This document shows positions 7,149 to 12,145 of a stretch of 64,000 nt of DNA, in pieces. This stretch comes from a virus. Numbering within the stretch: the first letter of the stretch is position 1; every line of letters begins with the position of its first letter. The notes below the pieces were generated by a model. The model was not told where the DNA came from. It saw nothing but the letters and a program-made list of their open reading frames with translations, and did not search any database. The translations under genes were made by a program, and so were the position numbers. The stretch is from positions 1-64,000 of the IMG/VR virus record IMGVR_UViG_3300035193_000030. One strand, 5' to 3'.

Positions 7149-7191
7149 AACCGTTCCCCGAATCGAACGGGGCAAAGTTCCAAAAACGGTT
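7149..7191 (-). ncRNA. tRNA-like acceptor/T-arm minihelix 1 (TLS1)
   Basis: On the minus strand AACCGTT (7191-7185) pairs over 7 bp with AACGGTT (7155-7149). A 12-nt linker containing GG separates the 5' strand from a T-arm, CCCCG-TTCGATT-CGGGG (7172-7156), which abuts the 3' acceptor strand with no gap, as in tRNA. D and anticodon arms are missing. The 5' strand overlaps the stop codon of the 84-residue gene. There is no CCA; the next bases are CAAATG. It could be recognised by RNase P or RNase Z and serve as a processing signal. It shares its T-loop with two more elements at 8829 and 9285. Confidence 0.7.
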
Positions 7192-7444
7192 ATAACATGT
7201 CATAATTACGAACACCTGTATAATTCTTTTTCAAAGAAAGGGTTTGCCGTACAACATGATTGTCTATGATACCTCTTGATATTTGAATTAATGTATAATG
7301 TGTCAAATCAGTTGAAAAAGTTACTTCAATATCTGGGTATTCTTTACCAAATGCTCTCTTGTATTTTACATTTTTTGCATCTGGTATACTATTAATGAAT
7401 TTAATAGCGTCATTTTTTACTTCTGCTCTAAATTTAAACATCAT
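7190..7444 (-). CDS. Hypothetical protein, 84 aa
   Basis: This small mixed alpha/beta protein (MMFKFRAEVKNDAIKFINSI, then a strand-rich DIEVTFSTDLTHYTLIQI) has no recognised family. It has the usual TTAAAATTATG-type leader. Its stop codon TAA is part of the acceptor stem of the tRNA-like element TLS1, so cleavage there would trim the mRNA right at the end of the coding region. Confidence 0.7.
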   Translation of the reverse strand: MMFKFRAEVKNDAIKFINSIPDAKNVKYKRAFGKEYPDIEVTFSTDLTHYTLIQISRGIIDNHVVRQTLSLKKNYTGVRNYDML

Positions 7445-7473
7445 AATTTTAAAATATTTAATTAATAATTAAG

Positions 7474-7614
7474 TTATTCATAACATGGCGCCCAGATAGT
7501 ATCTACAGGGATAGTATCACCATTGTATACATTGTATTCGTAATATACGTTATCATAAGGCAGATTAAATGCTTTTTGATGATTAATTTTGTGGGCCAAC
7601 ATCCTGCCGTACAT
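7474..7614 (-). CDS. Small ORF, 42-46 aa
   Basis: Two in-frame starts are possible. ATG 7614 gives MYGRMLAHKINHQ and so on (46 aa); ATG 7602 gives MLAHKINHQKAF (42 aa) and sits immediately after a perfect 8-bp hairpin (7603-7630). The product ends VDTIWAPCYE and is rich in Tyr and Asp. It fills an otherwise empty 190-base gap between same-strand genes. No family is recognised. Confidence 0.5.
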   Translation of the reverse strand: MYGRMLAHKINHQKAFNLPYDNVYYEYNVYNGDTIPVDTIWAPCYE

Positions 7615-7630
7615 AGCAGGAAACGGCAGG
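7603..7630 (-). promoter_or_regulatory. Hairpin directly before a start codon
   Basis: On the minus strand CCTGCCGT pairs perfectly with ACGGCAGG around a 12-base loop, and the ATG of the 42-residue ORF follows at once. One alternative ATG lies in the loop. It may control start choice or translation, or be the base of an unrecognised RNA element. Confidence 0.5.
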
Positions 7631-7636
7631 GGTTAA

Positions 7637-7870
7637 TTAAAAGGAATCTGTCAATTCCTTAATTTCATCTAACAATTCTTTGTATTGCTGTTTTAATTCA
7701 ACCCACCTTCCTATATTTATTTGTCTTCCATATTGATTATATCCTCCATTTAAAACAGCAATGCATTCAAGTTCATGAATTATGTCATGTGTTTGCGTTG
7801 CATCTTCATGTTCAAATTTCATTACTGAAACATTTTTATTAACTGTTAATGATTTAAATTTTGTTTTCAT
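7637..7870 (-). CDS. Hypothetical protein, 77 aa
   Basis: No family is recognised. The middle (HDIIHELECIAVLNGGYNQY) and the C-terminal helix (ELKQQYKELLDEIKELTDSF) suggest a small helical protein. It begins MKTKFKSLTV behind an AT-rich leader and lies in the run of small early genes separated by RNA elements. Confidence 0.65.
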   Translation of the reverse strand: MKTKFKSLTVNKNVSVMKFEHEDATQTHDIIHELECIAVLNGGYNQYGRQINIGRWVELKQQYKELLDEIKELTDSF

Positions 7871-7890
7871 TTTGCTATATTTTATTTTAA

Positions 7891-8133
7891 TTAATTTAAT
7901 TTAAAACATTCGATAGCTTCATCAATTGGGCAACCCATGTGTTTATCATCTTTTGGTTGCTGATGTTGATTATATTCATATTCATTATCTGAATAAATTT
8001 CGCTTAATGTTTTTATGTTAACATCCTTACAGGCATAAAGCGAACTCGTATCAGTAAACTTAACTACATATTTATAACCTTCTTTTTTTGCTTCGTTTAC
8101 TGAATCTGCTGTTTGACTAATTTCTTTTTTCAT
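7891..8133 (-). CDS. Hypothetical acidic protein, 80 aa
   Basis: No family is recognised. It begins MKKEISQTADSVNEAKKEGY and ends with a short Cys-containing segment (MGCPIDEAIECFKLN). Its start lies only 19 bases downstream of the predicted cleavage site of hammerhead ribozyme 1 (8152-8201). If the ribozyme is active, the mRNA would begin with UAUGUCAAAC, a very short 5' leader. Confidence 0.65.
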   Translation of the reverse strand: MKKEISQTADSVNEAKKEGYKYVVKFTDTSSLYACKDVNIKTLSEIYSDNEYEYNQHQQPKDDKHMGCPIDEAIECFKLN

Positions 8134-8151
8134 AATGTATTATTTTAGTTT

Positions 8152-8201
8152 GACATAGACCTAATCGTAGGTTTCGATTATTAAAATCTCATCAGTATGC
8201 C
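8152..8201 (-). ncRNA. Type I hammerhead ribozyme 1
   Basis: Reading the minus strand from 8201: stem I GGCAUA pairs with UAUGUC (8157-8152, one G-U pair). The core CUGAUGA (8195-8189) follows. Stem II GAUU/AAUC closes a UUAAU loop. GAAA (8175-8172) follows, then stem III CCUA/UAGG with a CGAU loop. UC (8159-8158) precedes the cleavage point between 8158 and 8157. All invariant core bases, the G10.1-C11.1 pair and the A15.1-U16.1 pair are present. Stem I is the open one, hence type I. It lies 19-68 bases before the start of the 80-residue gene and after a strong hairpin at 8216-8240. Confidence 0.88.
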
Positions 8202-8215
8202 TGAGAAAGGAGAAG

Positions 8216-8240
8216 GGGGGCACTCAAAGAGAATGCCCCC
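8216..8240 (-). terminator. Strong hairpin 5' of hammerhead 1
   Basis: GGGGGCA pairs with TGCCCCC over 7 bp with an 11-base loop, in the 3' untranslated region of the 174-residue gene. On the minus strand it is followed by CTTCTCCTTTC, not by a clean U tract. It may act as a 3'-end protecting structure after ribozyme cleavage rather than as a terminator. Confidence 0.55.
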
Positions 8241-8271
8241 AGAATAAACATACTCCCATGACCCATGAAGA

Positions 8272-8796
8272 TTAATTTATATCAGCTAATTGCTCTATTT
8301 CTTCTTCATTATATAATGAGCATAGATTTTTATATTCATTGCATACAGCAATGTATGTTTTTTCTGCTTTACGGGAATCTACATCATACCCAAATTCATT
8401 ACAAAAATCTTCAAACGACCCAACGTCGTATTTTTCCATACAAGCCAGAATGTCATAAAAAGATGGTGGCTTCGGGTAGTCTATTTTATCATTATTATTT
8501 ATTGTAAAATATTTATTGCCGAATAAATATTTCTTCAAAGTGCCATTTTCATGTAATAGTCCTTTCAATTCATTTCGTGTAAATTCTCTAGTTGCAATTT
8601 TGTATCTACTATTTGCAATAGAATTGCCAAATGTAAAAGAAAAAGAACGTAAACCCCTGGAAAGGGTAATATTATAAATATCTCTTTCTTCTTTGTCATC
8701 ATCAAAATATTTATCTGTTTTTAAATATTCTATTGTCATTTTTGAGTTTGTTTTTTTCAAAAATGATTTTGCTTTTAAATTATAATCAGTTTTCAT
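8272..8796 (-). CDS. Conserved-looking phage hypothetical, 174 aa
   Basis: This is the longest of the small early genes. Its C-terminal half (PPSFYDILACMEKYDVGSFE and on through DSRKAEKTYIAVCNEYKNLC) has the feel of a conserved phage family in which a short helix-rich domain ends the protein, but I cannot name a function. The N-terminal half has alternating strands (YNITLSRGLRSFSFTFGN). The tRNA-like element at 8829-8873 lies just upstream of its start. Confidence 0.75.
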   Translation of the reverse strand: MKTDYNLKAKSFLKKTNSKMTIEYLKTDKYFDDDKEERDIYNITLSRGLRSFSFTFGNSIANSRYKIATREFTRNELKGLLHENGTLKKYLFGNKYFTINNNDKIDYPKPPSFYDILACMEKYDVGSFEDFCNEFGYDVDSRKAEKTYIAVCNEYKNLCSLYNEEEIEQLADIN

Positions 8797-8828
8797 AATT
8801 TATAATTTTAGTTAAACATTAAATTAGC

Positions 8829-8873
8829 AGCTTATCAATGAATCGAACATCAATATAAAACACCAGTTAAGCT
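8829..8873 (-). ncRNA. tRNA-like acceptor/T-arm minihelix 3 (TLS3)
   Basis: On the minus strand AGCTTA (8873-8868) pairs with TAAGCT (8834-8829). A 15-nt linker containing TGG lies between the 5' strand and the T-arm, TGATG-TTCGATT-CATTG (8852-8836, two G-U pairs). The T-loop is identical to those of TLS1 and TLS2. This is the weakest of the three because of the wobbles and one unpaired base before the acceptor strand. It directly follows the U-tract of the terminator at 8874-8917 and precedes the 174-residue gene. Confidence 0.55.
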
Positions 8874-8917
8874 AAAAAACACCCTCTTACCTAACAAAAC
8901 GAAAGAAAAGAGGGTGT
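8874..8917 (-). terminator. Rho-independent-type terminator
   Basis: ACACCCTCTT pairs perfectly with AAGAGGGTGT over 10 bp around a 19-base loop, followed on the minus strand by six Ts. It stands 40 bases after the stop of the gene at 8957. Its U tract runs straight into the tRNA-like element TLS3. Confidence 0.8.
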
Positions 8918-8956
8918 GAAAGGTTCTTATAATTTTTTCAAATCCCAGCGGATTAA

Positions 8957-9172
8957 TTAAAGAAAAAATTCTTCATTATCATATCCTTCAGGGATTGCCC
9001 AAAGATCATCTTTTTGATACAACGTGTATTTTACACCTGTGTCAGGATCAATTTTATAAGCATTGTTTAAAACATCTTCCCATGTTTCCCAATAGAATGC
9101 ATTTTCAGGGTTATTTAATTCATCTGAATTATCAAAATCCCATATCCAGTAAGAATTTTGAGGGTTATACAT
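8957..9172 (-). CDS. Acidic phage protein, 71 aa; N-terminus probably cut off by a 1-nt frameshift
   Basis: The annotated frame starts at ATG 9172 (MYNPQNSYWIWDFDNSDE). The same frame stays open without an ATG upstream to about 9255 and encodes YGNEIRTNCLIDNHHGIYIPQTFYQ, which looks like real coding sequence. An ATG at 9246 in the next frame (METKLEPIV, then stop) would join it if one base were added near 9230. So the natural gene may be 8957..9246 with a one-base deletion, or use a non-ATG start. The DNHHGIYIPQ segment recalls small conserved phage proteins of unknown function. Confidence 0.65.
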   Translation of the reverse strand: MYNPQNSYWIWDFDNSDELNNPENAFYWETWEDVLNNAYKIDPDTGVKYTLYQKDDLWAIPEGYDNEEFFL

Positions 9173-9284
9173 TTGATAAAATGTCTGTGGTATATAAATA
9201 CCGTGATGATTATCAATTAAACAATTGGTTCTAATTTCGTTTCCATAATCTTTATGGTATTAATCCTCTGCATTATTGCATTGT

Positions 9285-9346
9285 CCCTTCTCCCGGAATC
9301 GAACCAGGAACGCTTATTATTTCACGTTTAACCATATTTAGAAGGG
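9285..9346 (-). ncRNA. tRNA-like acceptor/T-arm element 2 (TLS2)
   Basis: On the minus strand CCCTTCT (9346-9340) pairs over 7 bp with AGAAGGG (9291-9285). The T-arm CCTGG-TTCGATT-CCGGG (9308-9292, one G-U pair) abuts the acceptor as in tRNA. The 31-nt middle contains GGTTAAA, like a tRNA D-loop, and possibly a weak AACG/CGTT stem, but there is no room for both D and anticodon arms (a normal tRNA needs about 42 nt). It is best read as a tRNA-like processing signal or a decayed tRNA. A strong hairpin at 9360-9385 precedes it. Confidence 0.7.
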
Positions 9347-9359
9347 TTTGTAAAAGAAG

Positions 9360-9385
9360 GAGAGTAACCAAACACGGCTACTCTC
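9360..9385 (-). terminator. Hairpin 5' of TLS2
   Basis: GAGAGTAGCC pairs with GGTTACTCTC over 10 bp (one G-U) around a 6-base loop on the minus strand, followed by CTTCTTTTAC. It is either a weak terminator or a stable 3' end for an upstream transcript. The arrangement, hairpin then a short pyrimidine-rich spacer then a processing element, repeats that at 8216-8240. Confidence 0.55.
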
Positions 9386-9471
9386 AGAATTTAGTTTAAC
9401 CTATAAACTAACAAACCATGAAAAAACTAAATTATTTGTATTGCTTTCATAAAAAACAATATGAACGTACA

Positions 9472-9479
9472 CAAAGTTA
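9472..9479 (-). promoter_or_regulatory. Candidate Bacteroidetes-type -7 promoter element
   Basis: TAACTTTG on the minus strand matches the TAnnTTTG consensus of the Bacteroidetes primary sigma factor. It lies in the 288-base gene-free stretch 9247-9534. A convincing -33 TTTG is not visible at the right distance. The transcript would pass through the 9360-9385 hairpin and TLS2 towards the gene at 8957. Confidence 0.35.
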
Positions 9480-9534
9480 TAAAAAATAATAACCGGCTGT
9501 GTATAATTCGTAAGTAAATGCGTATTGTTTTCAT

Positions 9535-9762
9535 TTAGTTACAGATTTGTAAATGTGATTCGTTTAATTTAGTAACGACCTTAATTTTCAAATCGTTGAA
9601 AAAGAAAGTTTTCTTTAATTTAAGTCTTTTCAATAATGAAAATCCTGCTAACAATACTTTTGAATGGCTTACGGTTTCAAAAAATGTAATTATTCTTTGA
9701 GGAGGAATAGGTAAGATTTCAACCGTCTCCCATGGGTTGTACGTGTCAAAAATTGCTTTCAT
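9535..9762 (-). CDS. Hypothetical protein, 75 aa
   Basis: This is a small basic protein (MKAIFDTYNPWETVEILPIP at the N-terminus, then a Lys/Leu-rich middle RLKLKKTFFFNDLKIKVVTK). No family is recognised. It is preceded by a terminator at 9810-9839 and followed by about 150 bases without a gene. Confidence 0.6.
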   Translation of the reverse strand: MKAIFDTYNPWETVEILPIPPQRIITFFETVSHSKVLLAGFSLLKRLKLKKTFFFNDLKIKVVTKLNESHLQICN

Positions 9763-9809
9763 AATAATCTTATTTTTTAATTTGACATTTATTTAATTTT
9801 TACTACTGC

Positions 9810-9839
9810 AAAAACCCGAACACTGCAAGCAGGCCGGGT
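9810..9839 (-). terminator. Terminator with imperfect stem
   Basis: On the minus strand ACCCG pairs with CGGGT and an inner CTGC pairs with GCAG, with small internal bulges, followed by five Ts. It stands 10 bases after the stop of the 24-residue membrane ORF, as expected for an intrinsic terminator. Confidence 0.6.
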
Positions 9840-9849
9840 AATAGAAATG

Positions 9850-9924
9850 TTATTTCGGGAAAGTTACGTTGCGTAATAAGAACGATCCCAAAATAAAAAT
9901 GAGTACAAAAATTAAAATTACCAT
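9850..9924 (-). CDS. Membrane micro-ORF, 24 aa
   Basis: ATG 9924 encodes MVILIFVLIFILGSFLLRNV followed by TFPK and a stop: one hydrophobic helix with a positive end. Its leader AAATTTAGCAATTATG is the same as that of the gene at 10249. It starts 23 bases after the predicted cleavage site of hammerhead ribozyme 2 and ends just before an intrinsic terminator. The segment therefore looks like a ribozyme-released mini-mRNA. Confidence 0.5.
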   Translation of the reverse strand: MVILIFVLIFILGSFLLRNVTFPK

Positions 9925-9941
9925 AATTGCTAAATTTAATT

Positions 9942-10001
9942 GGTTAAGACAACCAGTTTTTTTACTGGTTGTTTCGGTTACAAAAACCTCATCAGTTAAC
10001 C
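9942..10001 (-). ncRNA. Type I hammerhead ribozyme 2
   Basis: Reading the minus strand from 10001: stem I GGUUAA pairs perfectly with UUAACC (9947-9942). Core CUGAUGA is at 9995-9989. Stem II GGUU/AACC closes a UUUGU loop. GAAA is at 9975-9972. Stem III CAACCAGU/ACUGGUUG is a perfect 8 bp with a six-A loop. UC at 9949-9948 precedes the cleavage point between 9948 and 9947. All invariant bases are present. The UGA inside CUGAUGA is the stop codon of the 85-residue gene (9992-9994), so the ribozyme core and the end of a reading frame are shared. Confidence 0.92.
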
Positions 10002-10249
10002 TTATAATCTTTTGAAAAATGTTGTTTTAAGGAACAAAAATGAGAAAGATTTAATGGAATTGTAAACCAATGTCCCAATACTTTTAAATGCATTTCATTG
10101 TTATAAATTTGCCCTACGCTATTTCCATTTCCTCCATCACGTATGGATAATATGTGTGATCTTTCGTCTGTCCCCCTTTCGAGTTGAATAAGAAATTTAT
10201 TAATTTCATCAGGTTGATAAATGTAATATCCTTCTTTTAGTGTTTTCAT
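9992..10249 (-). CDS. Hypothetical protein, 85 aa
   Basis: No family is recognised. The protein begins MKTLKEGYYIYQPDEINKFL and has a Gly-rich middle (SIRDGGNGNSVGQIYNNEMH). It is the first gene leftward from the divergent control region, so it is likely to be an immediate-early gene. Its last codons and stop lie inside stem I and the core of hammerhead ribozyme 2. Leader bases AAATTTAGCAATTATG repeat those of the 24-residue ORF downstream. Confidence 0.7.
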   Translation of the reverse strand: MKTLKEGYYIYQPDEINKFLIQLERGTDERSHILSIRDGGNGNSVGQIYNNEMHLKVLGHWFTIPLNLSHFCSLKQHFSKDYKVN

Positions 10250-10324
10250 AATTGCTAAATTTAATTGGTTAATAAAAAATGTAAATAATAATAGTGAAAC
10301 GGCAATAGTTACGACCTACGAATT

Positions 10325-10345
10325 ATTTACATAAAAAATGTAAAT
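10325..10345. promoter_or_regulatory. Palindromic operator candidate
   Basis: A perfect 8-bp inverted repeat ATTTACAT / ATGTAAAT has a five-A centre and lies between the candidate promoter at 10377-10384 and the first early gene. The half-site recurs at 10278 (ATGTAAATA), so a dimeric repressor or activator could bind both. Confidence 0.5.
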
Positions 10346-10376
10346 ACAGACAGTAATTAATATTACTATACCATTC

Positions 10377-10384
10377 CAAATTTA
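10377..10384 (-). promoter_or_regulatory. Candidate early promoter (-7 element)
   Basis: TAAATTTG on the minus strand matches TAnnTTTG of the Bacteroidetes consensus. Transcription would start near 10370 and run into the early gene at 10249 across the palindrome at 10325-10345. The -33 element is not clear. Confidence 0.35.
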
Positions 10385-11016
10385 ACCAAAAAATAAAATG
10401 AATTAATTTAATTATGAAAATTACACAACGAACATAGTTTAATGAATGAATGCCTGAAAGTATTTCACACATACCAATTGACATTATAAGTACAAACATT
10501 AATACCGAGTATTTGAGTTACTCGTGTATAGCGCCTTACGATTTTGACTCTTTTCGGTGTACGGTTTGCCGATTCGTGAATTATCAGTATACATACTGAA
10601 TGTACGTTTGCCCGCCTCTACGCTACACAATGTTCATTATTTCAAAGGACATACGAACCAAAGTTGGTTCGGTGGGTAATTGTTACATTTAATTGTGAAT
10701 GAACGTAACTTGTAATTTGTTATGGTAAATGTACGAAAAAAAGGTAATACGTGTCAAGGATTTTAACACTTTTTTTATAAATATTTTATAAAAAAGTACA
10801 TAATGGGGTTGGGCATACTGAAAGCACTGGTAGTGTAGGAGATTGGGTGTCGAATAATTGGGGTAAATTGGTGGAAAAAACGTAAATTTATACTGGTACC
10901 CTTCGCGTCTGAACGCTCGGAAACACTTGTGAACAAAGGCGGAGCGATGGATTGGTAGGGGCAAATGAGGAGAATAGTTAAAAGGGGGTTTAACCAGGTT
11001 GTAAAAAAGTGAGGGA

Positions 11017-11463
11017 ATGGGTGTGAATGTGACAATGAATAAGGTCATAACAGTAACAATAGTAGTTATGTGTAATGTACGAATGACAATAAACAGGGTT
11101 GTAGGGGGTGTGAGACAATGGAGTAGAGAGTGTCTGGATACCGCATGGGTAGGGGGGTGCATGCGTTCGGCGTATGCACGTATACGTGATTGGCTCGGTC
11201 ACGGTATAAAAATCCGCACAAATTTTTTAGGGAAAAAACAAAATCACGGGAAACGGATTAACCTAATATCAGAACCCCCAAACTTCTATATAAATAATAA
11301 ACTAATACACGACCCCCATTTACATACAGTATCAGTAGATATGTTTGAGGGGGTAGATAAAGAAGAATTGAGAAAAAAGATTGAACAGTCAATACAACAA
11401 TCACATACATTTGAATATAAAGGACATGATAATGGATTTTGTGTGTTTGATTTAACAACATGA
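11017..11463 (+). CDS. Hypothetical protein at the head of the late block, up to 148 aa
   Basis: The open frame runs from ATG 11017, but only the C-terminal part (about residues 65-148, with NFLGKKQNHGKRINLISEPP and VDKEELRKKIEQSIQQSHTF) reads like natural protein. The first half has odd composition and may be untranslated; the only later ATG is at 11341. No family is recognised. It is the first plus-strand frame before the terminase genes. Confidence 0.4.
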   Translation: MGVNVTMNKVITVTIVVMCNVRMTINRVVGGVRQWSRECLDTAWVGGCMRSAYARIRDWLGHGIKIRTNFLGKKQNHGKRINLISEPPNFYINNKLIHDPHLHTVSVDMFEGVDKEELRKKIEQSIQQSHTFEYKGHDNGFCVFDLTT

Positions 11464-11536
11464 AAATCCATTTTTTTATTTTATAAAAGGGTGGGAAAAA
11501 TTTTGTAAAAAAATTTAGGTAAAAAATAAAAACAAT

Positions 11537-12145
11537 ATGAGACAGTCTAAAATAGATCAGAAAGTGATGCGGTTAAAAAGAGAAAAAATGGTAAGGGTGC
11601 AGAAACTTGAACCATTGGGAAAGAATCGTATTTTGTTTAAAGGATTACATGATTTGCCTGAGATTACGGATGAGTTTTTGGAAGCGGTACGATATTATGC
11701 TTCATTAGGATATACGGATAGACAATTGGCTAAACATTTCCATATGTCCGTGCATAACGTGGCGTATTTGGTGGATAATAATGTGGATTTTCGTGAGGCG
11801 GTGTTGAGTGGGAGGGATGAAATAAATATGCAGGTTGAGATGTCGTTTGCAAGGTTGGCAAAAGGGTATAAATACCCTGACATAGAATTGTATTATTATA
11901 AAGGGGAGGTTATACAGGTTCCGGTAAAGAAAACGCAGCATCCGAATGCATACGCCGCTTATAAATGGTTAGTGAACCGTTGTCCGGAACGTTGGAAAGA
12001 TAAAAAGACAATTGAGGGTGATATGAATCTGAACGTAATGCGAAATGTAGATTTAAAAGATTTCACGGATGCCGAGTTGCTGGCAATTGAGAAAATAGGT
12101 TTAACAAAGATGATGGGTGAGAATGCAAGTAAACGAGTTAATTAG
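11537..12145 (+). CDS. Terminase small subunit
   Basis: This 202-residue protein directly precedes and overlaps the large terminase. It has the expected helix-turn-helix (YYASLGYTDRQLAKHFHMSV, about residues 53-75), a middle region that would oligomerise (MQVEMSFARLAKGYKYPDIE), and a C-terminal part (WLVNRCPERWKDK) typical of phage small subunits. It would bind the packaging site and load the motor. No sequence similarity to a named subfamily is claimed; the call rests on HTH, size and position. Confidence 0.8.
   Translation: MRQSKIDQKVMRLKREKMVRVQKLEPLGKNRILFKGLHDLPEITDEFLEAVRYYASLGYTDRQLAKHFHMSVHNVAYLVDNNVDFREAVLSGRDEINMQVEMSFARLAKGYKYPDIELYYYKGEVIQVPVKKTQHPNAYAAYKWLVNRCPERWKDKKTIEGDMNLNVMRNVDLKDFTDAELLAIEKIGLTKMMGENASKRVN

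Larger units (their letters stand above)
10250..11016. other. Divergent control region, no convincing gene
   Basis: About 770 bases separate the leftward early genes from the rightward late block. The region holds several short palindromes: ATTTACAT/ATGTAAAT (10325-10345), CGAGTA/TACTCG (10506-10524), CAGTAT/ATACTG (10585-10598) and CGAACCA/TGGTTCG (10654-10671). AAAAAATGTAAATA is directly repeated at 10274 and 10333. Base composition changes to G-rich on the plus strand after about 10800. Operators, promoters and possibly an origin are plausible. A weak 49-codon plus-strand frame (10450-10599) is not accepted as a gene. Confidence 0.7.

Noticed and set aside
9285-9346. Complete tRNA gene
   Set aside because: Acceptor and T-arm fit, but 31 nt between them cannot hold D and anticodon arms, and no anticodon loop is visible. 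It is kept as a tRNA-like element.
9418-9489. 23-codon plus-strand frame MKKLNYLYCFHKKQYER
   Set aside because: Too short, on the opposite strand to all neighbours and without a leader.
10450-10599. 49-codon plus-strand frame MPESISHIPIDIISTN
   Set aside because: It has plausible composition, but stands alone in the control region, has no leader like other genes and spans two palindromes. Chance is likely.
10689-11162. 157-aa minus-strand frame in the control region
   Set aside because: The His/Pro/Thr-rich product is typical of antisense of G-rich DNA. It has no start context, and it overlaps the plus-strand frame at 11017.
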